From assembly GCA_003854985.1 (NCBI GenBank), contig RQOG01000161.1, forward strand, positions 1 through 64,000: a DNA stretch of 64,000 nt, read 5' to 3'. How positions within the stretch are numbered: the first letter of the stretch is position 1; each line of letters opens with the position of its first letter. The position numbers and the translations under genes are program-made. The DNA comes from Calditrichota bacterium. GTDB lineage: Bacteria; Calditrichota; Calditrichia; Calditrichales; Calditrichaceae. Shown here in pieces: positions 1 through 9,931 of the stretch. The notes under the pieces are model-generated. The model was not told the origin of the DNA, did no database searches, and saw only the letters and a list, made by a program, of their open reading frames with translations.

Positions 1-150
1 CCCGTCCAGTATGTAAGTCGTATCCGCTGAAAACGTTACATGCGATCCGACCGGTATATCCGAATCTGTTATGGTGCGGGTGGGTTTTGCCTGCCCCAAT
101 AGAAAAATCGGGATGGCCAGCAACAGTACAATTGTTCGTTTAAAAAACAT
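1..150 (-). CDS. Secreted protein, N-terminal fragment
   Basis: Only the first 50 codons are present; the gene runs off the left edge. The start is well fixed: the ATG ending at 150 has a strong ribosome-binding site (TAAGGAGG, 157-164) six bases upstream. The N-terminus is a basic FKR followed by a hydrophobic stretch (residues 5-18), which is a signal peptide, so the product is exported to the periplasm, outer membrane or outside. Nothing in the remaining 30 residues identifies a family. It lies downstream of the TonB receptor on the same strand, but a terminator separates them, so it is probably its own unit. Confidence 0.6.
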   Translation of the reverse strand, partial: MFFKRTIVLLLAIPIFLLGQAKPTRTITDSDIPVGSHVTFSADTTYILDG

Positions 151-285
151 ATTAATCCTCCTTAAAATTGTAAGTTCAATTAGTTAATTAACTTCCCAAA
201 AATTATTTTATATTTCTTAGAGTAAGGTTTAAATCGGGTTAATTAATTGTACATAATTTGTTAAAATTATATTAGGACAAATGAA

Positions 286-308
286 AAACCCGCTTATCAG
301 GCGGGTTT
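286..308 (-). terminator. Rho-independent terminator of the TonB receptor gene
   Basis: AAACCCGC and GCGGGTTT form a perfect 8-bp stem around a 7-base loop. On the minus strand the stem ends in a short T run, directly behind the stop codon of the receptor gene at 312. Confidence 0.75.
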
Positions 309-311
309 CTA

Positions 312-3221
312 TTATAACTTGTAGGTGATCTTTACGGATGTTGAAATACCCCTGCTCACCTTCGCATATATATATTCTTTATCCACGAAATCATTTTTCA
401 TCTGATAACTGAAAACCTGGTTCGGATTAAGCAAATTTTTTGCGGTAAAGGACAACACTAATTTGTCGCCCAGACCCTGGGAAAACTTAAAATCCATGCT
501 TGTGAAACCACGTTCATAAATATCCGGCGTGGCATGTCGTCCGGTCATAAACAGGCGGTCTCCGAATTTATTCAAATAGATACCCGCTGTGGTCAGGCTT
601 TTATAATTATCATAAGTGAAATTGATATTATAGATATAGGGCGACTGGCCGGCAAAGGGTCGCTTTTTATCCGGATTTGAATCGCCATTAGCAATTTTTT
701 CCGCCAGGTCTTCTTCCGGAATATCAACTTCGGAATGAACTAAAGTAATATTGGTTCCAATATGAAAATTATCTGCAACGGAAGATAAAAAACCCAGTCC
801 TTTGCGAAATTCAAATTCTGCGCCGTAAACCCGCGCTTCATTGACATTTTTTATACTTCTTAGAGTATTGTCATCGCTAAAGGTCGGGTCAATAAAAGGC
901 TCAAGAGGATTTTCAAATTGTTTAAAAAAAGCGCTCACAGCCATAATTTCGCCCGGATTTAAAAACCATTCCCAGCGAAAATCATAATTTTTTATAAGCG
1001 TTCTTTTCAGATTCGGGTTGCCCCTATAGATAAAATCGCCCTGAAATTCAAAACTTTGATACGGCGCGAACTCGCGGAAAGTAGGTCTGGCAATCGTATT
1101 CGTATATACTGCTCTCAGATTCATATTTCCTGAAAGCATATAAATTAAATTTAATGACGGTAGAATATCGGTATCGTCAATTTTTCCATATCCGTCATCC
1201 GGATCCAGTGTTTTACTGCGCATATCAGTCGTTTCTAATCGGGCGCCGCCGATAAAACGAAGTCTGCTAAAAACCGGTAAATCAATCATTGCATAATAAG
1301 CATATATTTCTGCATTACCTGTAAAAAAGTTCGTGGAATCCCTGGTTGCAGCATTATCTATAGTCATTCCGAACCAGCGCGAAATACGGCTGCTTGTGGT
1401 ATCTATAATTCCTGCATCCTGCATCAGTAATTCAACATCGCCGCCATAATTGCTTAACCTCAGGTTATTGGTGTTATAATCAAAACGATATTGATTATAT
1501 TCTCTTTCTATATCATTGTATGAAAAGCCAGCCTGCAATTTAGCCGGGTGGCCTGACCATTGGTTAAAAGGAATTGTCAGATTTATCTGAGTAGACAGAT
1601 TATTCTCGGATAAATCTCTGAAATACCTGGATATAGGCTGTGTATTGGCCTGATCGAATGCGTAGTATTTTGAATCGTCCGGCTGAATACTATAAATATT
1701 GAAAAAGTATCGTTGATCGGGTTCATCCTGGGTATTCACTGAATAAGCTAATTTCCAGTCTAATTTAAGATCGGACAAGAAGGGGATTTTATGTCCTCCA
1801 TCCATCTGGTAAGTATCAAGACTTCTCTGAATCCAGGAGATAACATAACTTTCAAAACGATCCGTAGAACGATCCCTTTCCCGGACACCATTAAGATATC
1901 TTCCGATATGATCAGCGCTCTGGGTATGCATATAGGATAGTTTAAATTGTCCTAATTGATTGTTTTTATAGGCAATATTGGCGATTCCGCCCCAGTTTGT
2001 TTCGATGTTGCTCTTTAAATCCGTACCTGCAAATTCAGGTTCCAAACCGGCAGCTTCATTTAAATTACCAACGAGTTTATAACGCCCGATTTCACCATTA
2101 TCGATCATACCCGCGTCACGTTTATAACTAAGACTTGTAAAATATCCAATACTCTGCTTTTGATCGTCAAAATTAATCGTATTGCCGATCGATAAGCTGA
2201 AGGCTGTTTTTAATGGTGCACCGGCGGATTTCGGGATCATCGTCTCAGAAAAAGAATTCGACAATCGGTCAATATAATAAGCGGCTGCCCGCCCGGCTTC
2301 CGGAGACATTTTATCCAGCGAAGTAAGATTAGGTATATGAACCGGGCCATTTTTAAGCTCATCCGGCAGACTTCTCGTGCCATCATCAAAACCCAGCCAG
2401 TCTGTGCTTCCGGAGTTTCCGAGAATAAAATTTTCATTGAACGATGATACGGAATTATATCCCATTTCCATCGAAAAATTAAAGGAATATTTTTCAGGAT
2501 AATCTTTTAACGTAACGTCTACCAGCCCACCTGTGAAGGTTCCGGGCTGATCCGGTGTAAAGGTCTTTTTGGTATTTATATTTTCCAGCATATTAGCCGG
2601 AATCAAATCAAGTTGAAAAGATTTTTTATCCGGATCCGCACTGGGTAATTCGGCGCCATTTAAGGTTGTAGCCGTATATCTCTCACCCAAACCTCTAATG
2701 TAGACATATTTTTCACCCACCACCGACGCACCGGTAACTTTTTTCATTGCCGCGGCAGCATCGCTGCTGGCCGATTTATTAATCTCTTCTGCGCTGATCG
2801 CGTCGCTGACCGAGATGGATTTTTGCCTAGACTTTAAAAGAGCGGCTTCTGTGTTTGTAACCGCTTTTGCCTCTACAACAACCACTTCCGTCGTTAATAT
2901 CTCGGATTTAACGGCAACATCCAGCCTGGTTATATCATCAGAAATAACTTCGACATTTTCGATCCTGGTTTCCGCATATCCTATCACTGAAATTACAAGC
3001 GTATAACTACCCTGAGGTATATTCAAAATACTATATCGTCCATCCAGATCGCTTGCGGCTCCCATCGATGTGTTATCAAGATAGATATTGGCCCCGATCA
3101 GTGGATCGCCGGTTTCCGAATCTACAACAACGCCAGTAATTGTTCCTTTTTCTGAGGCCAGACTGAAAATGACCAATAATAACATAAAAACAATACTATA
3201 AAAATTTCTTCGGTAATTCAT
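312..3221 (-). CDS. TonB-dependent receptor with carboxypeptidase-like regulatory domain
   Basis: An outer-membrane beta-barrel receptor that takes up an unknown ligand using energy from TonB. Domains in order: signal peptide (about 1-23); a CarboxypepD_reg-like beta-sandwich (about 27-115, with the typical GxVxDxxTGxPLxGANI and DGxYxI pattern); a plug (about 130-250, with the IRGLGERY motif); then a long beta-barrel ending in an aromatic-poor 'VKITYKL' strand. At 969 residues it has normal length. No SusD-like lipoprotein sits beside it, so it is not a classical SusCD pair. A GGGAGGAAA ribosome-binding site precedes the ATG. Substrate cannot be told from sequence; the family is very certain. 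Confidence 0.93.
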   Translation of the reverse strand: MNYRRNFYSIVFMLLLVIFSLASEKGTITGVVVDSETGDPLIGANIYLDNTSMGAASDLDGRYSILNIPQGSYTLVISVIGYAETRIENVEVISDDITRLDVAVKSEILTTEVVVVEAKAVTNTEAALLKSRQKSISVSDAISAEEINKSASSDAAAAMKKVTGASVVGEKYVYIRGLGERYTATTLNGAELPSADPDKKSFQLDLIPANMLENINTKKTFTPDQPGTFTGGLVDVTLKDYPEKYSFNFSMEMGYNSVSSFNENFILGNSGSTDWLGFDDGTRSLPDELKNGPVHIPNLTSLDKMSPEAGRAAAYYIDRLSNSFSETMIPKSAGAPLKTAFSLSIGNTINFDDQKQSIGYFTSLSYKRDAGMIDNGEIGRYKLVGNLNEAAGLEPEFAGTDLKSNIETNWGGIANIAYKNNQLGQFKLSYMHTQSADHIGRYLNGVRERDRSTDRFESYVISWIQRSLDTYQMDGGHKIPFLSDLKLDWKLAYSVNTQDEPDQRYFFNIYSIQPDDSKYYAFDQANTQPISRYFRDLSENNLSTQINLTIPFNQWSGHPAKLQAGFSYNDIEREYNQYRFDYNTNNLRLSNYGGDVELLMQDAGIIDTTSSRISRWFGMTIDNAATRDSTNFFTGNAEIYAYYAMIDLPVFSRLRFIGGARLETTDMRSKTLDPDDGYGKIDDTDILPSLNLIYMLSGNMNLRAVYTNTIARPTFREFAPYQSFEFQGDFIYRGNPNLKRTLIKNYDFRWEWFLNPGEIMAVSAFFKQFENPLEPFIDPTFSDDNTLRSIKNVNEARVYGAEFEFRKGLGFLSSVADNFHIGTNITLVHSEVDIPEEDLAEKIANGDSNPDKKRPFAGQSPYIYNINFTYDNYKSLTTAGIYLNKFGDRLFMTGRHATPDIYERGFTSMDFKFSQGLGDKLVLSFTAKNLLNPNQVFSYQMKNDFVDKEYIYAKVSRGISTSVKITYKL

Positions 3222-3467
3222 ATTTGAAATTTCCTCCCTTTTCCTTACAATTTCATAAACCTAAAATCACGCAAGTGATTCATTCCAGGTGATCCATCGT
3301 TTTTTTGTTGATAAAACCAGCGCACATAAACTTGTTTAGTTTATTAATGAATAAAAATAGCGGCTATTTGTTAGAAAAAGGTTAGGTAAAAATTAGATAT
3401 TTAACAGAATATTGTTAACGGGTTATTAATCCGGTTTTTGTTAATAATACCGGAACACCGTTGAACG

Positions 3468-3689
3468 TTATGAAAATTTCAGCTTTTTGCTTCCTTCGGA
3501 ACTGTTCTTTCGCAATATATTCCCTGGCTTAATGGTATTCACGGCGCTTATAATTATTTTTTCCAGGCCGGTAATCAGTAAAAAGACAATAATGACCAAA
3601 AGAATGAAAACATATTTCAGCAGGTGGAATTTCCCATCAAGAATTACCTGGCTGATGTGGTTAAGAACTGCATTGTTTATAAGATACAT
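3468..3689 (-). CDS. Small single-span membrane protein, unknown function
   Basis: A 73-residue protein with one strongly hydrophobic helix (about residues 24-45) and a basic, Ser/Lys-rich tail. I start it at the ATG ending at 3689 because a clean GGAGG (3694-3698) lies four bases before it; upstream in-frame starts overlapping the glycosyltransferase stop codon have no such site. It follows the glycosyltransferase by 23 bases on the same strand and is probably co-transcribed. No family is recognised. The opposite strand also has an open frame here, but without a good start. Confidence 0.5.
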   Translation of the reverse strand: MYLINNAVLNHISQVILDGKFHLLKYVFILLVIIVFLLITGLEKIIISAVNTIKPGNILRKNSSEGSKKLKFS

Positions 3690-3712
3690 TTTACCTCCAT
3701 CATTAATCTGCA

Positions 3713-4852
3713 TCAATAAGCAGGTTGAATAAACGTGTTCTTGTAAATCCGGTATTTATTACCGCGCCATTTCACCTTGTAACTGAAAAATGGCACTGTC
3801 CAGATAAAGCCGATAATAAGATCCTTTATGATTCCTAACCCATAATAATGAACCGGAAGGCGCTGCTGAAGCAAGGATGTCATATAAAAATCATGCACAA
3901 GCTTAAAACCGGATAATAATGAAAATATCAATAATCCGGTGACATCCAAACTGTTTAGAAGGATTATCAAGCCTAAGAAAACAGGATTTGAAATCGGTTC
4001 GCCAAGATAATAGCCGATATGGGTATGACGGCGCATTTTTGCCCAGCGGGTATGTCTGTTAAGAAAACGGTTAAAATTCCAGCTTATATTTATGTTATCT
4101 ACAAATTCCGGAAGAATTCTTACTTTTAATCCCAGTTCGGTTACCCATTTCCCGAATAAATAATCTTCACCCAGAAAATCCTTAAACGATTTAAAACCAC
4201 CCAATTGATCGAGAACGGATTTGTGGAACAGCATGGATTTACCGATAGCTAATGGTTTCCGTGCCACTTTGTCCGCTAAAAATACATTCGGTGCGATAAA
4301 AGTATTCAGATGCAGATTTTCCATGACTGAAGCGGCGCTGCCTATGCCGACTCCACGCACGGTTGCCGTTACCAGCCCAACGCCGGGTTCCAGAATCGTC
4401 TTCATCATGGTGTTTAAAAAGTTTTTATTCACTCTGGTATTGCTGTCGCTGATCAGGATATAACTATGGTTAATCTGCGGATACATATTAAGCAGATTGT
4501 TTATTTTGGGATTTCTGCCAAGATTCCGATTGTCAACAATAATCCGGGCATTAATTTGGTTATATCCGGACATGACCCTTTTCACCAAAGGTATCGCCGG
4601 ATCCAATGCATCCTGAAAACCAAAAATAAGTTCAAAGTTCTTATAATCCTGTTCAAAAAAAGAAATCAGATTATTCGCAAGATCATCATCAATACCTTTA
4701 ATCGGTTTCAATATGGAAACGCCTGGTTGTTGTTTTAGTTTTTGGTTGTTCGGTTTGTTATAATTAAAAATAACTTTTCTGGCTACCAGAACCGACGTCA
4801 CAAGATATAAGACACTTATTACCGCTAACATATATATTGAAATCAAAATCAT
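3713..4852 (-). CDS. GT2/GT21-type membrane glycosyltransferase (ceramide glucosyltransferase-like)
   Basis: Transfers a sugar from a nucleotide sugar to a lipid acceptor at the inner membrane. The sequence has an N-terminal membrane helix, the family signature VSILKPIKG, the acidic LISDSNTRV motif (metal/nucleotide binding), GEDYLFGKW (catalytic acid region) and the acceptor-site R-HTRW motif, followed by hydrophobic segments at the C-terminus. This layout matches ceramide glucosyltransferase and the hopanoid-associated HpnI branch; no hopanoid genes are nearby, so the acceptor is open. The start is the ATG ending at 4852, six bases after GGAG, rather than an upstream TTG. Confidence 0.82.
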   Translation of the reverse strand: MILISIYMLAVISVLYLVTSVLVARKVIFNYNKPNNQKLKQQPGVSILKPIKGIDDDLANNLISFFEQDYKNFELIFGFQDALDPAIPLVKRVMSGYNQINARIIVDNRNLGRNPKINNLLNMYPQINHSYILISDSNTRVNKNFLNTMMKTILEPGVGLVTATVRGVGIGSAASVMENLHLNTFIAPNVFLADKVARKPLAIGKSMLFHKSVLDQLGGFKSFKDFLGEDYLFGKWVTELGLKVRILPEFVDNINISWNFNRFLNRHTRWAKMRRHTHIGYYLGEPISNPVFLGLIILLNSLDVTGLLIFSLLSGFKLVHDFYMTSLLQQRLPVHYYGLGIIKDLIIGFIWTVPFFSYKVKWRGNKYRIYKNTFIQPAY

Positions 4853-4948
4853 CTGATTCTCCAACTTTTGGCGGATAAGATAAAAGCGGTTTATTTATGT
4901 AATGTTAGAAAATATTGAGCTTTTTATTAAAAAATACAGCAGCTAATT

Positions 4949-6211
4949 CTATTTATGATTGGAAATAAACGTATTGAAATACTTTGCACTCTCTTTTATT
5001 TTTCGATAGCCTGGATTTTCCGCATTGGTTTCAACCAGCCCAAAACGGGCGTTATAACCCACCAGCCATTCATAGTTATCCAGTAAACTCCAATAGAAAT
5101 AGCCTTTCAGTGGCATATTCTTACGGGCCTTTTCTACAATATTCAGATGATTTTTCAGATACTCTATCCGGCGCTGATCATCAGAAGCCGCAATCCCGTT
5201 CTCCGTGATGATAACAGGCTTATTCTCTTTTACGGTTAATTGCAGTAATTTGTCTAATCCTTCCGAATAGTTTTCCCAGCCTAAATCGGATAATCCTTCG
5301 CCTGAACGGTTTATAAATTTCATATTTAAGGGTTGTTTGAAATCTGCTTTTAATCCGGTAAACATTCTGAAATAATAATTCACGCCCCAAAAATCGATGG
5401 TATTTTCCAGATCAAGGAATTTATCAAAATTAATCAGGAAAGGGAGATAATAGCGCAGCCGGTTTTGTTTAAACGCTTTGTATAAAATTCTGTTAAAAAA
5501 CCCATCGCAAATTGCGCTTAAACCATGATCTATCAGCGACCACCATTTCTCCGGCTGAAAACAGATAAGATGTTTGGCAATGCCGATATTTACAGCGGGA
5601 TACTTTGTTTTAATCATTTTATAAACCTTCGCATGCGCTTTAAGAATATTATACAAAGCCGTCATCATAAGATTAAGATTTTTTTCGCCCGGTGGGAAAC
5701 GGGCATCGCCATAAGCGGCAAGCGCCCAAACGACGGGTTCGTTAAAGGTAATCAGGTAAGGAACATCATCTTCGGTAACCGAAATAACTTTTTCTACAAA
5801 ACGCGCAAATATTTCAATTGAATCGTCATGATGCCAGGGACATTGTTTATGAAACCATATCGGATGGGTAAAATGATGCAGGGTTAACATCGGTGTAATA
5901 TCAGACGCGTTAAGCCATGAAATAAATGCCTTGTATTTTTCCAGGACTTGTTCGTCGAAAATCCCCGGCTGCTTTTCAATCCGCGACCATTCGACTGAAA
6001 ACCTGTAGGCGTTTACTCCGATTTCCCTGAGAAGCTCAAAATCCTCTTTCCACCGATCCCAGTGGCCAATCGCAGAGCCGTATACCGGATCATTACCATC
6101 TCTTCTAAACTTCCCCAGTTTTTCCCATTCGGTCATGTCATTTTCAATCTGTCCTTCAATCTGAAATGACGATGTTGCCGTTCCCCATAAAAATCTGTCA
6201 GTATTAGTCAT
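4949..6211 (-). CDS. GH1 family beta-glucosidase
   Basis: Hydrolyses beta-linked glucosides or galactosides with retention. The N-terminus FLWGTATSSFQIEG is the GH1 signature. The acid/base is Glu158 in TFNEP and the nucleophile is Glu337 in ITENG, both intact. At 420 residues it is slightly short for GH1 but complete. There is no signal peptide, so it acts in the cytoplasm on short oligosaccharides. It lies 17 bases after a PstS-like lipoprotein gene on the same strand. Exact sugar specificity cannot be read from the sequence. Confidence 0.92.
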   Translation of the reverse strand: MTNTDRFLWGTATSSFQIEGQIENDMTEWEKLGKFRRDGNDPVYGSAIGHWDRWKEDFELLREIGVNAYRFSVEWSRIEKQPGIFDEQVLEKYKAFISWLNASDITPMLTLHHFTHPIWFHKQCPWHHDDSIEIFARFVEKVISVTEDDVPYLITFNEPVVWALAAYGDARFPPGEKNLNLMMTALYNILKAHAKVYKMIKTKYPAVNIGIAKHLICFQPEKWWSLIDHGLSAICDGFFNRILYKAFKQNRLRYYLPFLINFDKFLDLENTIDFWGVNYYFRMFTGLKADFKQPLNMKFINRSGEGLSDLGWENYSEGLDKLLQLTVKENKPVIITENGIAASDDQRRIEYLKNHLNIVEKARKNMPLKGYFYWSLLDNYEWLVGYNARFGLVETNAENPGYRKIKESAKYFNTFISNHK

Positions 6212-6228
6212 CGAACGATTTTTTAAAT

Positions 6229-7056
6229 TTACTGTGTTATGGGCCAGATGGGAATATAACCGACGCGGACGACAACTTTCTGTCCATCGGGACTTAACAG
6301 CCAGTTGATAAATTCTTTAATATGATTTTCGGGTACATGCGCCGTATATACGTACAAATAGCGGGTCAGCAGATAACTTTCATTATGAACATTTTCTTCA
6401 ATCGGAGCGGTGCCTTCGATTTTTATGTGTTTTACGGAAGGTCCGTATGCTAAGCCGCCAAAACCGATAGCCGAAGGGTTGGCCGCCACATAACGGGCAA
6501 TTTCCGCTGTGGTTTCGATGGTTACCGCGGATGAATCAAAGTTTTGTCCGGCTAAAACGACTTTTTTAAAATAACCATGGGTGCCCGAAGTCGGAGGGCG
6601 GATAACCACTTCGATTAACTCATCATTGCCTCCCACCTCTTGCCAGTTTATAATTTTTCCTAAAAATATATCCCGCAATTGATGAATGGAGAGATCCTGC
6701 ACCGGATTATTATAATTGACATAAACACTCAGGGCATCTTTTGCAGCGAGAAACAGCATACCAACGCTTTTTTGCTTTTCCGCCAGCAGCTTTGCTTCCT
6801 GGTGATTAATCAGCCGTGAGGCCAGGCAGATATCGGCCTGATTATTAATCATTGCTTCAAAGCCTGTTCCTGATCCTCCTCCTTCCACGTAAACGGCGAC
6901 ATCCGGATTCTTCTTCATATATTCTGCGGCCCACATTTCGCCTAAAATATACATGGTATCTGAACCTTTTAACCGGATTGACAAAGTTTTATTTTGTGCT
7001 TTTGGAAAACAGGAAATGAATAAAAAAACAATTAGTAAACTGACGACTGTTTTCAT
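6229..7056 (-). CDS. PstS-like phosphate-type substrate-binding lipoprotein
   Basis: A periplasmic binding protein of the phosphate/tungstate type II class. It has a lipoprotein signal peptide ending in LFISC (lipid-attached Cys about residue 16), the GSDTM and EGGGSGTGF ligand-loop motifs, and SGTHGYF later, all typical of PstS relatives. No pstC, pstA or pstB permease gene is in the window, so it may be an orphan binding protein or work with a transporter elsewhere. AGGTGA lies just before the ATG. The M28 peptidase stop is three bases upstream, so the two are surely co-transcribed. The ligand is inferred, not shown. Confidence 0.8.
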   Translation of the reverse strand: MKTVVSLLIVFLFISCFPKAQNKTLSIRLKGSDTMYILGEMWAAEYMKKNPDVAVYVEGGGSGTGFEAMINNQADICLASRLINHQEAKLLAEKQKSVGMLFLAAKDALSVYVNYNNPVQDLSIHQLRDIFLGKIINWQEVGGNDELIEVVIRPPTSGTHGYFKKVVLAGQNFDSSAVTIETTAEIARYVAANPSAIGFGGLAYGPSVKHIKIEGTAPIEENVHNESYLLTRYLYVYTAHVPENHIKEFINWLLSPDGQKVVVRVGYIPIWPITQ

Positions 7057-7059
7057 AAA

Positions 7060-8712
7060 TCACCTTTTTTCCGCTTTGGTCCGCAAACGAATGTTCTCAT
7101 AAAAAAGACCTTTCTTCCAGCCAATTTCCTGCTCTGCCGCCGCAATATCATTAATGAAATTATATAAAAATATCAGGTGCTGTTCAACCGCGGCAAAGTT
7201 AATGTACTGGTTCAGATCATCAAAAGGCGAATGATAAATATCATCATTCCAGTACATCCAAAGCTTAAGTCCCTGTTCATAGGTTAAGTTAATGTAATCC
7301 ATGCCCTCCATAATTAAGATGGAAGGAATCCCGGCATTGGCAAACGAAATCTGATCCGAACGGGTGTAGGCTTCATCTTCATGAAAGAATGCCGGTATTT
7401 TTTGTATTCCAATGTTTAATTTATCCGCAGTAACCCGAAGGATATCATTTAAGTCGGACAATTCTGCGCCAATACCTGCAACAGATTTAAAATTATCAAA
7501 TGCGGCCATACCATCGATATTCACATTGGCAATTGTCTTATATAAAGGAATAACCGGAAAATCGTTATAATATTTTGAACCCAACAACCCTTTTTCTTCA
7601 CCCGTAAAAAAAATAACTATCAATGAACGCTTCAGTTTATTCCTGTTTTTATTAAACATTTTTGAAAGTTCAAGCAAGGCTGCGGTACCTATGGCATTAT
7701 CCATAACACCGTTATAGATGGAATCTCCTTTCACCGACGGCCCGATGCCAAGATGATCATAATGCGCGGTGACGGCAATATATTCATCTTTTTTTTCTGA
7801 TTCTGCGGTAATAATACCAATCACATTCTGATCAATAAAATCCCGTTCCCTGAATTGGCCTCTAAAAGATAACCGGCAGTTGATTCCCTGCGGAACAAGA
7901 TTTCCGGATTTAACCATTTTTAGAATTTCATTAACCGGCAATCCTGATTTTTCTAAAATCCTTAAAGCCATTTCCGGACTCAAAATAGCGCTGAAATGCC
8001 CCATGGGATGGTAGGCCAGGTTTATATCCGTAAATGAATATTCTTTTTTTAAGGTATGCCATCTCTTTTCGTTTTTCTGCTCCGGATTCAGGATCATTAT
8101 GCTGCCTACCGCTCCTCTGGCAATAGCCGTTCTTTGTTTGGATTCCAGATAGCTGTATATGGTATTTAATTCACCTTTAAAAAATTCAGGATTATCAGAT
8201 TCCGGTTCGCCGTCAAGAAAAACAACGACTTTTCCGGAAACATCTGTTTCCTGGTAATCGCTGTAATCATATTCCGGCGCATGGATGCCATAACCGGCAA
8301 ATATCATTGGAACAGGAGCGGGAATAAACGTTTGCGAACCGGTTTTATTGAGCAGATAATCCTTGTTGAGATTCAGTTTCAACGTATCGCCATTACAAAG
8401 TAGTAGTAATAACGATTCCTGTTTTGGAGCGCTGCTGTGCATCGGTATTCGCTGGAAATAATCAGCGTGCCCGGACGGCGGCTCTATCCCTGACTTTTTC
8501 AACTGCTCTCTGATATAGTCTGCGGCAATTTTTATTCCTTCCGATCCCGTAGCCCGTCCTTCCAAAGAATCGCTTCCTAAAAAAGATATATGCCGCTTAA
8601 TATTATCACAGATTTGTTCCGATGAGGCATCGATTTGACCTGGTCCTGCCGCCTGGCCATTTAATAAAGTATAATATCCAAGAATAAAGAAAATTAACGT
8701 TGCTCTATTCAT
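7060..8712 (-). CDS. M28 family zinc aminopeptidase, secreted
   Basis: Cleaves N-terminal residues from peptides outside the cytoplasm. It starts with a signal peptide (about 1-19). A protease-associated insert occupies roughly residues 130-280. The zinc ligands are in order: His in TAHYDHLG, Asp in NGVMDNAIG, the Glu pair in FFTGEEKG, Asp in NVNIDGMA and His in IYHSPFDD. All five ligand motifs are intact. At 550 residues it matches secreted M28 enzymes of the FCB group. It sits between an aminotransferase and the PstS-like lipoprotein in one run of closely packed genes. Confidence 0.88.
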   Translation of the reverse strand: MNRATLIFFILGYYTLLNGQAAGPGQIDASSEQICDNIKRHISFLGSDSLEGRATGSEGIKIAADYIREQLKKSGIEPPSGHADYFQRIPMHSSAPKQESLLLLLCNGDTLKLNLNKDYLLNKTGSQTFIPAPVPMIFAGYGIHAPEYDYSDYQETDVSGKVVVFLDGEPESDNPEFFKGELNTIYSYLESKQRTAIARGAVGSIMILNPEQKNEKRWHTLKKEYSFTDINLAYHPMGHFSAILSPEMALRILEKSGLPVNEILKMVKSGNLVPQGINCRLSFRGQFRERDFIDQNVIGIITAESEKKDEYIAVTAHYDHLGIGPSVKGDSIYNGVMDNAIGTAALLELSKMFNKNRNKLKRSLIVIFFTGEEKGLLGSKYYNDFPVIPLYKTIANVNIDGMAAFDNFKSVAGIGAELSDLNDILRVTADKLNIGIQKIPAFFHEDEAYTRSDQISFANAGIPSILIMEGMDYINLTYEQGLKLWMYWNDDIYHSPFDDLNQYINFAAVEQHLIFLYNFINDIAAAEQEIGWKKGLFYENIRLRTKAEKR

Positions 8713-8740
8713 AATCCAATGCGTTTATTTTTAAATCCAT

Positions 8741-9931
8741 TCAGGCTAACTTACTTAAAACATTTTCGATATTATCCATTCCTTTTTCAAGATTATCCAT
8801 AGAATTTGCATAAGAAATTCTTACATATCCTTCCATTCCAAAACCACTGCCGGGCACCATGGCAGTTTTTGCTTCTTCCAGCAGACATTCAACAAAATTA
8901 ACAGAATTATTAATTTTAAATCCGTTATAGGATTTGCCAAAGAAAAACGAAATTTCAGGGAACAGGTAAAAGGCTCCCTGCGGAACACTGCAGTTAATGC
9001 CCTTAATCCGTTTTAGCCTTTTAACCATATAATCCCTGCGCTTCTGAAACTCTGCGACCATCTCCATAACAATTTTTTGAGGTTCTTGCAGGGCTGTTAG
9101 TGTTGCAAACTGAGAAATTGTAGACGCCGCTGAGGTGCTGTGACTCTGAATCATATCCATAGCCTTTATCCATTCAGCGGGTCCGGCCGCATAGCCTAAT
9201 CTCCATCCTGTCATGGCAAAGGCCTTGGAAGCGCCATTGACGATTATTGTATTGTTTTTTACTTTTTCCGATATAGAGGCTATACACGTATATTTAAAAT
9301 CATCAAAGACAAGTTTTTCATAAATTTCATCGGAAATGATATTCACCTTATTTCTTATCAGAATATCGGCCAGAATACTCAGCTCTTGTCTGGAATACAC
9401 CGCACCTGTTGGATTGCAGGGATTATTCAGGCTGAACGCTTTAGTTTTTGAAGTGATAGCTTTTTCCAATTGCCGGGCACTGATTTTAAATCCATTATCC
9501 AGGCCACCTTCAATGAAAACCGGTTTACCACAGGCAATCCTTACCATTTCGGGAAAGGACGGCCAGTATGGCGCAGGGATAATTACTTCATCGCCATCGT
9601 CAACACTTGCTAAAACCGCATTGTAAACGGCTTGCTTGGCGCCATTGGTAACCAGAATTTCTTCGGGATGATATTGTACATGGTTTTCGTGCAGCAGTTT
9701 CTCACAGATTGCTTTACGCAAATTATAAATCCCACTGTTCGTGGTATATTTGGTCTGATTATCGTTTATGGCCCGGATTGCCGCTTTTTTGATGTATTCC
9801 GGCGTAGGAAAATCCGGTTCGCCGATATTAAAATTTATAATATCTATTCCCTGCTCTTTAAGAGCAAATGCCCTGGCCGCAATCTGCATGGTAGAAGACT
9901 GTCCGGTTTTTTCAACACGTCTGGCTAACAA
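8741..9931 (-). CDS. PLP-dependent class I aminotransferase (aspartate aminotransferase type)
   Basis: Moves amino groups between amino acids and 2-oxoacids, most likely aspartate and 2-oxoglutarate. The PLP Lys is in NGASKAFAMTGWRLGY; NNPCNPTG binds the cofactor phosphate/ring; VRISYANS near the C-terminus carries the Arg that binds the substrate carboxylate. At 396 residues it matches the Ib (thermophile AspC/AspB-like) subgroup. The start appears to be TTG ending at 9931 with GGGGTG just upstream; no ATG fits as well. Exact substrate is uncertain. Confidence 0.88.
   Translation of the reverse strand: MLARRVEKTGQSSTMQIAARAFALKEQGIDIINFNIGEPDFPTPEYIKKAAIRAINDNQTKYTTNSGIYNLRKAICEKLLHENHVQYHPEEILVTNGAKQAVYNAVLASVDDGDEVIIPAPYWPSFPEMVRIACGKPVFIEGGLDNGFKISARQLEKAITSKTKAFSLNNPCNPTGAVYSRQELSILADILIRNKVNIISDEIYEKLVFDDFKYTCIASISEKVKNNTIIVNGASKAFAMTGWRLGYAAGPAEWIKAMDMIQSHSTSAASTISQFATLTALQEPQKIVMEMVAEFQKRRDYMVKRLKRIKGINCSVPQGAFYLFPEISFFFGKSYNGFKINNSVNFVECLLEEAKTAMVPGSGFGMEGYVRISYANSMDNLEKGMDNIENVLSKLA

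Noticed and set aside
3432-3455. CCGGT/ACCGG inverted repeat downstream of the small membrane protein gene
   Set aside because: Only five base pairs and no T run on either strand, so not a convincing terminator.
3487-3732. Plus-strand open frame of 81 codons opposite the small membrane protein gene
   Set aside because: No ribosome-binding site, overlaps the end of the glycosyltransferase gene, and the opposite strand has a better start and a clean membrane helix.
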